Positions 7,542 through 14,992 of a DNA stretch of 53,949 nucleotides are shown piece after piece. The DNA comes from a virus. Numbering within the stretch: the first letter of the stretch is position 1; the number at the start of each line of letters is the position of its first letter. The notes under the pieces were generated by a model. That model searched no databases. It worked only from the letters and a program-made list of their open reading frames with translations, and was not told where the DNA came from. The DNA is taken from the IMG/VR virus record IMGVR_UViG_3300021093_000101, positions 1-53,949 of that record; one strand, given 5' to 3'. A program made the translations under genes and the position numbers.

Positions 7542-7824
7542 GAATTTCGTCTGCTGCCTGCAAGTCATTGTCGCGTTGAGCAAGAGCTTGACGAAGCTGA
7601 ATGTTTTCTAGCATCAAGCTTTGCAAGGCAGTTTGCATGGAAGACCATCCTTCAAGCAAATTCTTTGCCACTGGTTTTAATTGATCCAAGCTTGAGCATT
7701 CATCAATAGCGCGACGATTAACAGTTAGCGCAAATTCACGCTCCGTGGAATGCTCGAACGGACCCATGGCACCAATAATATTTTCACCATTGTAAGAAAG
7801 ACTCACGGGAATACAAAACTGCAT
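7465..7824 (-). CDS. Coiled-coil hypothetical protein
   Basis: 119 residues from the ATG at 7824 (MQFCIPVSL), with GGAAGA about 7 bases upstream; an ATG further upstream would add 7 residues. The N-terminal half looks beta-rich; residues about 55-105 are heptad-like (LENIQLRQALAQRDNDLQAA), suggesting a coiled coil, and the tail is basic-aromatic (RRAKRNLWPW). It lies on the opposite strand to its neighbours and its 3' end overlaps the nuclease gene by 77 bases. No family recognised. Confidence 0.55.
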   Translation of the reverse strand: MQFCIPVSLSYNGENIIGAMGPFEHSTEREFALTVNRRAIDECSSLDQLKPVAKNLLEGWSSMQTALQSLMLENIQLRQALAQRDNDLQAADEILNEASGIVEQYVQQSRRAKRNLWPW

Positions 7825-7940
7825 GATTATTCTTCCGCTCTCCATAGCCTAAGTCGAAATGATTCCGCTTTGCTTTTGAAGAGCCTGCCAAAAAGCCGAG
7901 AATGCCGCACTATTGATTTCGGAAAGCCGATGGTTTATGC

Positions 7941-8189
7941 TTGGCAAGCCTTGCAACCACTGCTTTGAACGAAGAATCTTGGCGACTTTTGGACGATTTC
8001 GCTCTTGCTGCTATGCAGCAACTGGCCATGACTTGTGCACCCAATACCATTGGCGATCCGAAGAATTTTGAGCAATGGTGCGATGGAGTGGCGAAATGTT
8101 CTTATTTCATGGCTAGTTGCATGATGGAACAACGCAATAAAACTCATGAAATTATTTTGGATGCCATTGAAGGCAAGGAGGCAGAATGA
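7941..8189 (+). CDS. Small helical hypothetical protein
   Basis: 82 residues from a TTG at 7941; another TTG at 7965 is equally possible. The product is rich in Met, Cys and helical residues (AAMQQLAMTCAP, FMASCMMEQRNKTHE). It overlaps thyX by ATGA and ends with the strong AAGGAGG that serves thyX, so its translation is probably coupled to thyX. No family recognised. Confidence 0.55.
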   Translation: MASLATTALNEESWRLLDDFALAAMQQLAMTCAPNTIGDPKNFEQWCDGVAKCSYFMASCMMEQRNKTHEIILDAIEGKEAE

Positions 8190-8896
8190 AGAAAGCATGT
8201 TTAGATCCGCTTGGTGATGGCATTAGTTCTGTACGATTGCTTGATTCCATGGGGAATAGCCTTTCTGTTGTCAATGATGCTCGTCAGTCTTTTGCTACGG
8301 AAAGCGAGCAATGGACAGAACGAGATGGCAAGCTTCTTCGCTACCTTGCAAGCCATCATCACACTTCTCCTTTCAGGGGTGTGGTATTTAAATGGGCAGT
8401 AAAGGCTCCTTTGTTTGTTGCTAGGCAATGGTGGAAGCATACGGTGGCTTCCACTTATGTGGACGATCAACTGGGCTGGAATGAAAAAAGCTTTCGCTAT
8501 TGCTCTGCAGAGGAAGCTGAGTTTTACACTCCCATCATTTTCATGAAACAAAGCGAGAGCAATAGGCAGGCCTCTGACGGACCCTTGGATGCTAACTCTC
8601 AGCAACTGGCTCTGAACCAATACGTGAGGGCCACGGAGGCTTGCAAGAGCGCCTATGAAGGGCTTTTGTTGACTGGCGTGAGCAAGGAACAGGCTCGTGC
8701 CGTGCTGCCTTCAGCTCTATACACTTCCTTCATTTGGACCTGCTCCCTTCAGGCTCTATTTCATTTCATCTCCTTGCGCATGGACAAGGGCGCCCAAGGC
8801 GAAATCGTGGCTTACGCTAGAGCCTTGCTTGAGCTTGGCGAGCCAGTGGCTCCTGAAGCCTTTGACGCCTTTGCTGAAAACAACTACCAATTCTGA
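8186..8896 (+). CDS. thyX: Flavin-dependent thymidylate synthase ThyX
   Basis: 236 residues, the usual length. It converts dUMP to dTMP using FAD and methylene-THF. The fold is supported by LRYLASHHHTSPFRG (51-65) and by the C-terminal SLQALFHFISLRMDKGAQGE. The signature region reads RQWWKHTVAS...GWNEKSFRY (80-105): Lys-His-Thr stands where RHR is usual, and about 6 extra residues (YVDDQLG) precede NExSxRY. Related KH variants occur in phages and cyanobacteria. AAGGAGG at 8175-8181 is a strong ribosome site. The start overlaps the upstream small gene. Confidence 0.92.
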   Translation: MKKACLDPLGDGISSVRLLDSMGNSLSVVNDARQSFATESEQWTERDGKLLRYLASHHHTSPFRGVVFKWAVKAPLFVARQWWKHTVASTYVDDQLGWNEKSFRYCSAEEAEFYTPIIFMKQSESNRQASDGPLDANSQQLALNQYVRATEACKSAYEGLLLTGVSKEQARAVLPSALYTSFIWTCSLQALFHFISLRMDKGAQGEIVAYARALLELGEPVAPEAFDAFAENNYQF

Positions 8897-8898
8897 CC

Positions 8899-9276
8899 AT
8901 GCACGATTCCGTGAATAGCCCCTCTCATTACCAGGGCGCCATTGAATGTATTGAGGCCATTGAAGCTTCTATGAGCAACGAAGCCTTTAAGGGCATGCTC
9001 AAGGGCAACATCCTTAAATATATTTGGCGCTACGAAGGCAAAAATGGCCTGGAAGATTTGCGCAAAGCTCAATGGTACTTAGAGCGTCTCATTTATGCAG
9101 TTGAATGCGAGGGTGACACTGCTCAAAGAGTGGCGAAGGTAATGGAGGAAGCTTTTGCTATTCATTATGACCCCGATGATTACATGGCCAGCGGCTGTCC
9201 CGATGGGTTCTGTCCCATGCCATCTGTCAGAACAGGCCCTTCCGAGCCCATGTTTCAGCCAGTTCACGACGCATAA
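8899..9276 (+). CDS. DUF3310 protein (T7 gp1.7-like)
   Basis: 125 residues. VNSPSHYQGAIECIEAI, then KGMLKGNILKYIWRYEGKNG and LEDLRKAQWYLERL, is the DUF3310 pattern found in many phages; T7 gp1.7, a nucleotide kinase, carries the same domain. It begins 3 bases after thyX (context GACCATG), supporting a role in dNTP metabolism, though the exact reaction is not shown. The last ~45 residues are a Cys/Pro-rich tail (SGCPDGFCPMPS) not needed for the domain. A terminator follows. Confidence 0.85.
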   Translation: MHDSVNSPSHYQGAIECIEAIEASMSNEAFKGMLKGNILKYIWRYEGKNGLEDLRKAQWYLERLIYAVECEGDTAQRVAKVMEEAFAIHYDPDDYMASGCPDGFCPMPSVRTGPSEPMFQPVHDA

Positions 9277-9752
9277 AGCATTGATAATTTACTAAAAGGA
9301 AAGGGGCTCACAGAGGCCCCTTTTTCATGCAATGGCAGCGCTCGGTGGGTGGCTTCGCACCATGCTTCCCAGTCACTTAAGTCAGTGTGGGCGCTTACAA
9401 AACTATGAGCATAAATCCAGCTCATTAATTTTTCTTCCCTTTCTGGCGTCCAGAATTCTTTTGGTCGCCACCATTCAAAGAGCAAGAGGCTTCCCTTGTC
9501 TGCATTGCAAGACAAGCACGATGGAGCATTATTCCACTTGGCAAAATGAGGACCGCCTTTGCTCTTGGGAACAATATGGTCAATGGTCAGCTTTTCGTTC
9601 CATCGTCCACAATAGGCACAAGCGCAATGACCGAACGGTCCTCTTGTGGGATAATCTTCAAAAATACTTTTGCGATAACGACGCTTAGCATCACCAGGGC
9701 GTAATTCATGCAGAGAGTGGAGAAGTTCATTGGGTCCATTTCTCATCCCCAT
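9264..9752 (-). CDS. HNH endonuclease
   Basis: About 162 residues from the ATG at 9752; the frame is open to 9833. The motif set is complete: CAYCG (zinc pair), LTIDHIVPKSKGGP (the DH of HNH), NNAPSCLSCNADKG (Asn and second Cys pair). It could be a homing or DNA-processing nuclease. It lies on the minus strand against its plus-strand neighbours, which suits a mobile HNH gene. Its last ~20 codons run through the terminator hairpin of the DUF3310 gene, and the stop lies inside that gene. Confidence 0.85.
   Translation of the reverse strand: MGMRNGPNELLHSLHELRPGDAKRRYRKSIFEDYPTRGPFGHCACAYCGRWNEKLTIDHIVPKSKGGPHFAKWNNAPSCLSCNADKGSLLLFEWWRPKEFWTPEREEKLMSWIYAHSFVSAHTDLSDWEAWCEATHRALPLHEKGASVSPFPFSKLSMLYAS
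9299..9325 (+). terminator. Intrinsic terminator after the thyX/DUF3310 block
   Basis: AAAGGGGCTC, a 3-base loop and GAGGCCCCTTTTT form a stem of about 7 GC-rich pairs plus A-T pairs, with one bulged G, followed by five T residues. It lies 22 bases after the DUF3310 stop codon. The sequence also codes for the C-terminus of the antisense HNH gene. Confidence 0.75.
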
Positions 9753-9793
9753 GGCAATATTTAATTGGCCTGAATCTAGCTTAAAGGGAAAAA

Positions 9794-10048
9794 ATGATGA
9801 TGGTGGAATGTTTAGAATGGACAAAATGCTCATTCAAAATGAATGCCTGGCAGGCTAAACTTGCTGATTTTGCAGTGGTTCTCACCTCTGGCATGTTGCT
9901 TGCTACGGGCGGAATGATGATGAGCATTGGTCAGCAACAAGTGCAAATTACCACGCAAGTAGAAAATATCACTCACAAGCTTGATACTCTCACTGAAAGC
10001 ATTAAAGAACTAGAAAATCGTGTGCGCTCTTTGGAAATTCAGCGCTAA
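9794..10048 (+). CDS. Membrane protein with coiled coil, lysis region
   Basis: 84 residues from the ATG at 9794, preceded by AAAGGG at a suitable distance; an internal ATG at 9839 is possible. One hydrophobic span (about 23-45, FAVVLTSGMLLATGGMMMSI) is followed by a coiled coil (about 48-84, VENITHKLDTLTESIKELEN). It is the first gene of a short run ending in the C39-like peptidase, so a holin or holin-accessory role is reasonable inference. No family match is certain. Confidence 0.6.
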   Translation: MMMVECLEWTKCSFKMNAWQAKLADFAVVLTSGMLLATGGMMMSIGQQQVQITTQVENITHKLDTLTESIKELENRVRSLEIQR

Positions 10049-10076
10049 GCTTAAATAAATTGCTCTATTTATTGTC

Positions 10077-10217
10077 ATGGGCGCTGCTGAATGGTTCGTA
10101 ATTGGTGGCATTGTCATTGCCGCCGTTGATGAAATTGTTAATCGTTCTTCTCTGAAAGAAAATTCCACCTTGCAACTGCTGCTAGGTATTTTGAAGCGCG
10201 TTTTTCCAAAGCGCTGA
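10077..10217 (+). CDS. 46-residue small membrane protein, holin candidate
   Basis: ATG at 10077. The sequence begins MGAAEWFVIGGIVIAAVDEI, one hydrophobic segment running into DEI, then NRSSLKENSTLQLLLGILKRVF, an amphipathic second segment, and ends KR. Small proteins of this shape (hydrophobic N-terminus, DEI, LKxNSxLQLxL) are, from memory, common in cyanophages near lysis genes. With the adjacent coiled-coil membrane protein and peptidase it may form the lysis unit. Its role is inferred from position. Confidence 0.6.
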   Translation: MGAAEWFVIGGIVIAAVDEIVNRSSLKENSTLQLLLGILKRVFPKR

Positions 10218-10260
10218 TCTCGGCAGGGGCCATAGAATTAAGGCAGCTCTGCCCAAAACT

Positions 10261-10932
10261 ATGGCCTTCATTCGCTTGACCAGCGCTGCTAAATATTTCA
10301 ATGGTGAAAGCCATCAATTGGCGGCCTGGAACTGGCTGGAAGCAGAGCTAACAAAAGCTCAGTTGGAGGAGTTTGCCGAAATGTACAGGGCAGCTCCTGC
10401 TCCTAAGCCCTCAAATCCCCTACAAGTGCCCTATTTCAGCCAGAGGGACAATGCCTCGGGACAGGGCTATAGAGAGTGTTTCAGCAGCTCCTGCGCAATG
10501 CTGGCGGCTTTCTACGGGAAGGTCAGCAGCGATGATGAATACAATCGCATTAGGCAGCGCTATGGCGATTCCACTGATGCTCAAGCACAGGTAAAAACAC
10601 TTCAGCATCTTGGTCTTTCTCCATTGTTTCGGCAAAATATGAGCCTGCCAGAATTACAGGCAGAAATTAATGCTGGACGCCCAGTGGCTGTTGGCTGGCT
10701 TCGTAAAGGCTCTTATATAAACCCTTCGGGCGATGGTCATTGGAGCGTGGCAGTTGGTCACACCAGTACAAGCACCATCATGCATGACCCCTATGGCGCC
10801 TGTGATTTAGCAAAAGGCATCTACCCAAGTGGACAAGGGGGTAAATTTGCTCATTATGCAAACAAATTCTGGATTCCGCGCTGGCTAGTCAAGTCTCAAA
10901 ATGATGGATGGGCAGTTCTCATTAGACCATGA
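10261..10932 (+). CDS. C39-like cysteine peptidase, probable endolysin
   Basis: 223 residues. A helical N-terminal domain (about 1-55) precedes a C39-like (papain-fold) domain: VPYFSQRDNASGQGYRECFS, with Gln and catalytic Cys; AMLAAFYG; GRPVAVGWLRKGS; GHWSVAVGH, with catalytic His; and HDPYGA, with Asp. Such genes take the lysin place in several cyanophages. Likely target: peptidoglycan cross-links. Two small membrane proteins lie upstream. The 3' end overlaps the next gene by 4 bases (ATGA). Confidence 0.8.
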   Translation: MAFIRLTSAAKYFNGESHQLAAWNWLEAELTKAQLEEFAEMYRAAPAPKPSNPLQVPYFSQRDNASGQGYRECFSSSCAMLAAFYGKVSSDDEYNRIRQRYGDSTDAQAQVKTLQHLGLSPLFRQNMSLPELQAEINAGRPVAVGWLRKGSYINPSGDGHWSVAVGHTSTSTIMHDPYGACDLAKGIYPSGQGGKFAHYANKFWIPRWLVKSQNDGWAVLIRP

Positions 10933-11336
10933 CAAACGAAACTATTGTTAATGCATTGTGCTACGAAGTGGCAATGTGGGCTGTTGAAAGATGGCCTTCA
11001 ATTGCTTTTCAACCATGGTTCAAGCTTCTAATTGAACATTGTCGCCCGTTCTGGACAGAATGGAAAACGCAGCTCACCATGCAAAAAGTGGATGAGCAAG
11101 CAAAAAAATTAGTGGAGCAATGGGAAAAAGAAGAAAGAGAAATAGTGGCAAATAAACTCGCCTCTAAAGCTCAAAAGATGTTTCCAAAGGCTACTGTCAC
11201 GCCCCTGCCCAATGCGATTGTCCCTTCAGTAATGATCGTCCACGAAGCCCCTCCAGAAGCATCAGATGAGGTAAAGGCCCTTGGCGGAGAATTGCGCATC
11301 ACTTGGACTCTCGATGGCGAAAACCGACCCAGCTAA
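10929..11336 (+). CDS. Hypothetical protein downstream of the lysin
   Basis: 135 residues, start overlapping the peptidase stop (GACCATGA). Helical, with Trp in the first half (WAVERWPSIAFQPWFKLLIE), then a charged helix (KLVEQWEKEEREIVANKLASKAQ) and a Pro-rich C-terminal part ending in a beta-rich RITWTLDG. No clear membrane span. It may be a lysis or envelope accessory; no family recognised. Confidence 0.6.
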   Translation: MTNETIVNALCYEVAMWAVERWPSIAFQPWFKLLIEHCRPFWTEWKTQLTMQKVDEQAKKLVEQWEKEEREIVANKLASKAQKMFPKATVTPLPNAIVPSVMIVHEAPPEASDEVKALGGELRITWTLDGENRPS

Positions 11337-11360
11337 AATAGTAAAAGTTGATTAAAGGCC

Positions 11361-11486
11361 ATGACTTTTGTCTTGGGAGCATTTCTATTTGCAACAGGCT
11401 TGTTCATGGCCTCTCATCGCGCTCGTCATCGTCTAATCGCCTGCTCTTCACAGCCTTCGCTTCAGCATCCAGGCCCAACCAAATAA
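11361..11486 (+). CDS. Possible 41-residue membrane peptide
   Basis: ATG at 11361 in the context GGCCATG, 24 bases after the previous stop. The product starts MTFVLGAFLFATGLFMAS, one hydrophobic span, followed by a basic His/Arg stretch (HRARHRL), as in a single-pass protein with a positive inside tail. The last 83 bases overlap the convergent gene at 11404-11781. Length and overlap make this tentative. Confidence 0.4.
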   Translation: MTFVLGAFLFATGLFMASHRARHRLIACSSQPSLQHPGPTK

Positions 11487-11781
11487 GATTGTGAAGCCGC
11501 ATGTAATGGCTTAAACCGTCGGAATAGTCCAAACCAAACACTTCGTATAGAGCATGGCGGTAAGAACCCCTATCTTCCACTTCAGCTCTATGCATTAGTT
11601 TCATAATTTGCCTAAAGGCACGACCTCGTTGCTCCGTATCGAGGCTATGCCACCAAGCGTCGTCTTCTGCTTTTTCCCTTGTTTCAGCTTCGCGCCACAC
11701 TTGCCGCAAAGCCTTCATCTCGCTTCCATTGAGCCAGTCAAAGATGGATCGCTTTTGATCATCTCCTTCAAAATCAGCCAT
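11404..11781 (-). CDS. Hypothetical charged helical protein
   Basis: 125 residues, helical throughout, rich in Arg/Glu/Asp and Trp (WREAETREKAEDDAWWHSL) with a highly charged end (RRLDDDERDERP). It overlaps the upstream small gene by 67 bases and is the last gene of the long minus-strand block. No family recognised; position gives no clear role. Confidence 0.6.
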   Translation of the reverse strand: MADFEGDDQKRSIFDWLNGSEMKALRQVWREAETREKAEDDAWWHSLDTEQRGRAFRQIMKLMHRAEVEDRGSYRHALYEVFGLDYSDGLSHYMRLHNLIWLGLDAEAKAVKSRRLDDDERDERP

Positions 11782-11945
11782 TTCTGCATTTCCTGATAGT
11801 GGTAATCGTACCAGCTTTCAATGGCTTCGCACAGTCCTTTCTGCGCATTTGAAGGGCCATCATGCATTAGCTCTTGCAGGGCGTCGGCAATGCTTTCAAC
11901 TTGCGTTTGGTAATGATCGCAAGAGAAAATGGTGGTCGTAGTCAT
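11715..11945 (-). CDS. Small helical hypothetical protein
   Basis: 76 residues from the ATG at 11945 (MTTTTIFSCDHYQ). The sequence VESIADALQELMHDG and CEAIESWYDYHYQEMQKWL suggests two helices with an aromatic patch. A TTG 21 bases upstream would add 7 residues. Its 3' end overlaps the next minus-strand gene by 67 bases. No family recognised. Confidence 0.5.
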   Translation of the reverse strand: MTTTTIFSCDHYQTQVESIADALQELMHDGPSNAQKGLCEAIESWYDYHYQEMQKWLILKEMIKSDPSLTGSMEAR

Positions 11946-11975
11946 GGCAGATTTAAGGCTGCTCAAAGCTTAGCC

Positions 11976-12935
11976 TTAAAACTCGCCGCAATCAATGGTC
12001 ACTGCATCAATGGTTGCGCCACTAATCGTAGTGGTGGCCGAGATAAGCCCGCCAGTAATGGCCACATTATTCGCATCTTGAGTGGCGATAGTGCCAAGGC
12101 CTAATGAAGTGCGAGCCGTGGAGCCACTTTCAATGACAAAGGCACTTCCATTGCCAACAATAAAACCACCATCACCGGGAGTGAGTCCTCCGATGGCTGT
12201 TAATGCAGCACTATAAGCCTGCACATCCACGCCAATCTCAAGATCTAGATTGACCCTTGCGTCAGCAGCGTTAGCAGCCCCTGTGCCGCCATAGGCCACA
12301 CCAATCGCCGCGCCCTGCCAAGTGCCTCCGCTAATAGTGCCAACAGTAGTAAGAGAGGAGGAGACGATGGAGGAGCCAAGTGTGGTGGAGCTTAAAACGC
12401 TCGTCCCATTGATTTTGTATTCTTTACCGCTGGCCAGACTTAAGTGCTCGCTGGAAGTCCAGGCATCAGTGGAATCAACCCAAGTAAAAGTTTTATTGGT
12501 GCTGCCCAGCAGTGTAATGCCACCCCCATCGGCACCAGCATCAGAAGGGCTGTCAACTTTACCAAGCTCTAAATTTTTATCTTTAATCTCAACAGTAGTG
12601 CTATTTACAAAAGTAGTGGTTCCAGAAACCGTAAGATTGCCAACAACACTAAAATTTCCGTTGACTGTAAAGCCGGAAACCGTAGCCCCAGAAAAATCTA
12701 CTGGTCCGCTATAAATCTTTTTTCCGCTAATTGTTTGCTCACCAGTGAGCGTGACAAAAGCTCCTTTACCTCCAATGGTTTCAATGGTTGTGGCAGTGCC
12801 ACCGGCTCCGCCAGTGCCTTTGCCATAGTAAAGAATATCATCAACTTCGTTAAAAGCAAGTTCAGCATTGGCCAGGCTTGAAGGGGCGCCAGCCGAGCCA
12901 GACGAACGGCGCTTAATGCGTACAGTGTTGGCCAC
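11976..12935 (-). CDS. Tail fibre/adhesion protein, repeat-rich
   Basis: 319 residues starting at a GTG with GGAGG about 9 bases upstream. The N-terminus MANTVRIKRRSSGSAGAP and the phrases LANAELAFNEVDDILYYGKG and GVAYGGTGAANAADARVNL are typical of cyanophage fibre proteins. The rest is Gly/Ser/Thr/Val rich with a short period (ISATTTISGATIDAVTID), as in beta-solenoid or trimeric fibre shafts. Probable role: distal receptor-binding fibre. It is the last and most distal gene of the fibre cluster. Confidence 0.8.
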   Translation of the reverse strand: MANTVRIKRRSSGSAGAPSSLANAELAFNEVDDILYYGKGTGGAGGTATTIETIGGKGAFVTLTGEQTISGKKIYSGPVDFSGATVSGFTVNGNFSVVGNLTVSGTTTFVNSTTVEIKDKNLELGKVDSPSDAGADGGGITLLGSTNKTFTWVDSTDAWTSSEHLSLASGKEYKINGTSVLSSTTLGSSIVSSSLTTVGTISGGTWQGAAIGVAYGGTGAANAADARVNLDLEIGVDVQAYSAALTAIGGLTPGDGGFIVGNGSAFVIESGSTARTSLGLGTIATQDANNVAITGGLISATTTISGATIDAVTIDCGEF

Positions 12936-13345
12936 TAAAAATTACCTCCGTCCGTAAGTGCCGTAAGAGTGGTAGAAGAGTTTGCCAGAAACTTTTGGCT
13001 CCCTCCATCATAAACAAGCACGCTACCATTCGTTTTTGCACTAATATCTACATCCACCAATGCTGCAAGTTCTAACGTTTGCCAGTACATGTCAAAGTTA
13101 ACATTGCTGGCTTTGCTTAACACTTGATTGGTGGTGCCACTGGTAATAATGCCGGGACCAGGCACACCCTGCGGCCCATCGCTTTGCAGTTCAATCACTA
13201 CATCATCCGTCGCCTCAACAGAAATAATGGAAGAAAAATTAGCAACGATTTCCACATTGTTACTGTCAACTTCTTCTACCAATACGGAGGATTGTTGACC
13301 AACAATTTCAACAGTACTTGACGATTGCTCAACAATGACTGTCAT
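12935..13345 (-). CDS. Fibre-associated protein with collagen-like turn
   Basis: 136 residues. The first ~55 are Val/Glu/Ser-rich beta-type sequence; then comes a short collagen-like turn GPQGVPGPG, then SGTTNQVLSKASNVNFDMYWQTL. The same order (Gly-Pro turn, SGGSAGN, KQSATNYDAAWT) occurs in the protein at 13977-14642, so the two N-terminal parts are related. Its stop overlaps the GTG start of the fibre gene by one base. Probably a fibre linker or adaptor. Confidence 0.7.
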   Translation of the reverse strand: MTVIVEQSSSTVEIVGQQSSVLVEEVDSNNVEIVANFSSIISVEATDDVVIELQSDGPQGVPGPGIITSGTTNQVLSKASNVNFDMYWQTLELAALVDVDISAKTNGSVLVYDGGSQKFLANSSTTLTALTDGGNF

Positions 13346-13680
13346 TTGCAGCTAAGACCAAGATTAATAAAAGCAGCGCCTTCTAAAAGATAATAAGAAT
13401 CATTGGTTGGTTCCGTCACGAGAATGTCATATTGTCCTTGCTCGGTGATGCCGCTAGTTCCAGAAGCTTCTAGGCGAATTTTAAAAATGCCACTTGGCTC
13501 GCTCACGTAGTTTACGGCAAAATCAGCAAGTTTTTCAACGCCTAGACGATCATAAAGCTTGGATACCACTGTATATCCACTCATATTCACTGGCACGCCA
13601 GAAGGATCTTTGTATTGAACTTGCAGCTCAAACGTGGCTCCCTGATAAATCGTAATATCATGTTTACCAGGAGTGACCAT
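13342..13680 (-). CDS. Beta-sandwich structural protein, baseplate/fibre adaptor-like (copy 1)
   Basis: 112 residues. HDITIYQGATFELQVQYKDP, VNMSGYTVVSKLYD and SGIFKIRLEASGTSGIT give an all-beta domain like the N-terminal domains of baseplate upper-protein (BppU) type adaptors. It is a paralogue of the gene at 14645-14986: same length, same QxATFxL...xxSGYT...SGxFxxxL...TSGI spacing. Overlap with the next gene is 4 bases. Probable role: attaching fibres to the tail tip. Confidence 0.65.
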   Translation of the reverse strand: MVTPGKHDITIYQGATFELQVQYKDPSGVPVNMSGYTVVSKLYDRLGVEKLADFAVNYVSEPSGIFKIRLEASGTSGITEQGQYDILVTEPTNDSYYLLEGAAFINLGLSCK

Positions 13681-13710
13681 GATTAAACTCTTGAGCGTCT
13701 ATAAAATATT

Positions 13711-13968
13711 TTAGACAACTTCTTGCCAGCCAATTAGTCCAGTGGCTTCTTGGGAAGAACTACATTCAATGGTAAGGGCTAATACATCGCTTACGCCCGA
13801 AGCATTTGTGCCTAATGAAAGAGCTAAACCACTTTCAGGACTAAACTCAATATCACTTCTTGCCGCAATTAAACCTCCGCCTACAACAGTGCCGCCACTA
13901 AATGTGCCGCTTGCCATCGTTTCCACATTGCCCCTGCCATTGGCAGAGCCGCGAACGATTTGTCCCAT
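13711..13968 (-). CDS. Small Gly/Ser-rich structural protein
   Basis: 85 residues beginning MGQIVRGSANGRGNVETMAS, followed by Gly/Thr/Val beta-type sequence (FSGGTVVGGGLIAARSDIEF) and Ser-rich strands. It lies between two related fibre/adaptor gene pairs and ends with LIGWQEVV. No family recognised; a fibre-associated role is inferred from composition and place. Confidence 0.6.
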   Translation of the reverse strand: MGQIVRGSANGRGNVETMASGTFSGGTVVGGGLIAARSDIEFSPESGLALSLGTNASGVSDVLALTIECSSSQEATGLIGWQEVV

Positions 13969-13976
13969 GGTAAAAA

Positions 13977-14642
13977 TTAAGCGAGAAGACCAAGAGTTTG
14001 AAGGGCGACAATCACGCCACTCACGGCAGCATTCACTTCATCAACTGTGGCACCACCGCTGGGAATAGCAATGCCAGACGGCTGCACCGTTGCACTTGCT
14101 CCATAGAAGCCCAAAACATCAGAAGCTTCTCCAATAATCAAGCCTGAGCCAGCAGAAATGGTGCCGGAAATAGTAGGAGAAAGGACGATGGAGGAAGAAT
14201 AAGTGCCGCTAGTGACAGTGGCATTATTCGTGACAGTGCCAGACAGCGTGATTGAAGATAAAACTGTATTTTCGATGGCAGAATTGTCAATGGTGCAATT
14301 ATCAATAACTGCATTAGAAAGTGCTGTGCCATCAGCCGTGCCGCTGCTAATGGTTGCATCCGTAATCGTTGGCGCCGTAATTGTTGCACCATCTACAATG
14401 CCGCCCGCAATCGTGCCTGCATTGGTAACAGTGCCAGACAATGTGGCTGCATTTAACGTTAAGCCAGAAGCTTCGCCGGTCCAAGCGGCATCGTAATTAG
14501 TGGCGCTTTGCTTAACAAGGATGTTGCCAGCACTGCCGCCAGAAGGCATTGTGTCGCCACCAATTGGCCCTTGCACGCCAGGAATAGAAAGGCCAAGCTC
14601 AGTGGTTTCGCCACTAACAACAGTAATAATAATGTCAGCCAT
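13977..14642 (-). CDS. Fibre protein with pentapeptide-like repeats
   Basis: 221 residues. A beta-rich N-terminus with a Gly-Pro turn (GVQGPIGG) leads into about 100 residues with a period of five, such as AVIDN CTIDN SAIEN TVLSS, resembling the right-handed four-sided beta-helix of pentapeptide-repeat proteins although the central Leu/Phe is less regular. The C-terminus is helical (EVNAAVSGVIVALQTL). The N-terminal part is related to that of the protein at 12935-13345. Probable fibre shaft. Confidence 0.7.
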   Translation of the reverse strand: MADIIITVVSGETTELGLSIPGVQGPIGGDTMPSGGSAGNILVKQSATNYDAAWTGEASGLTLNAATLSGTVTNAGTIAGGIVDGATITAPTITDATISSGTADGTALSNAVIDNCTIDNSAIENTVLSSITLSGTVTNNATVTSGTYSSSIVLSPTISGTISAGSGLIIGEASDVLGFYGASATVQPSGIAIPSGGATVDEVNAAVSGVIVALQTLGLLA

Positions 14643-14644
14643 AA

Positions 14645-14986
14645 TTAATTCCTAGAGCAAGTGCCAGAAACAGTGCAGGCTCCCTTGAGCCAATAATAAC
14701 GATCACCGCTTCCCGCAGTTGCACTCACATCATACTTATACGAGCCAGCTTCAATGCCACTTGTCGTTGCAGGAGAAAGCTCTAATTGAAACACTCCACT
14801 GGCTGCATTAGTAATTGTGGGCGTAAAACTTGCAACAATGGAATGATCAATAACGCCACAAATATCGCTATCAATCGTGTAGCCAGAAAGATTAATGGGC
14901 GTACCGCCACTTTCCGTGACGGTTAGCTCCAAGCGAAAAGTTGCGTTTTGCAACACAACAATATCGTAAGTGGCGGGATAAATCAT
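14645..14986 (-). CDS. Beta-sandwich structural protein, baseplate/fibre adaptor-like (copy 2)
   Basis: 113 residues. YDIVVLQNATFRLELTVTES, INLSGYTIDSDI, SGVFQLELSPATTSGIEAG and YYWLKGACTVSG align position by position with the protein at 13342-13680. The gene pair 13977/14645 repeats the layout of the pair 12935/13342, showing duplication of a two-gene unit. It ends with a Cys pair (CTVSGTC). Confidence 0.65.
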   Translation of the reverse strand: MIYPATYDIVVLQNATFRLELTVTESGGTPINLSGYTIDSDICGVIDHSIVASFTPTITNAASGVFQLELSPATTSGIEAGSYKYDVSATAGSGDRYYWLKGACTVSGTCSRN

Positions 14987-14992
14987 GCCCCA

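Noticed and set aside
7750-7968. 72-codon plus-strand frame before the helical small gene
   Set aside because: Its first half is antisense to the coiled-coil gene; only a short end (about 30 codons) is free, with no ribosome site.
10077-10217. Firm naming of the 46-residue protein as holin
   Set aside because: Position and membrane-like sequence agree, but two other small membrane proteins lie in the same region and no holin family can be shown.
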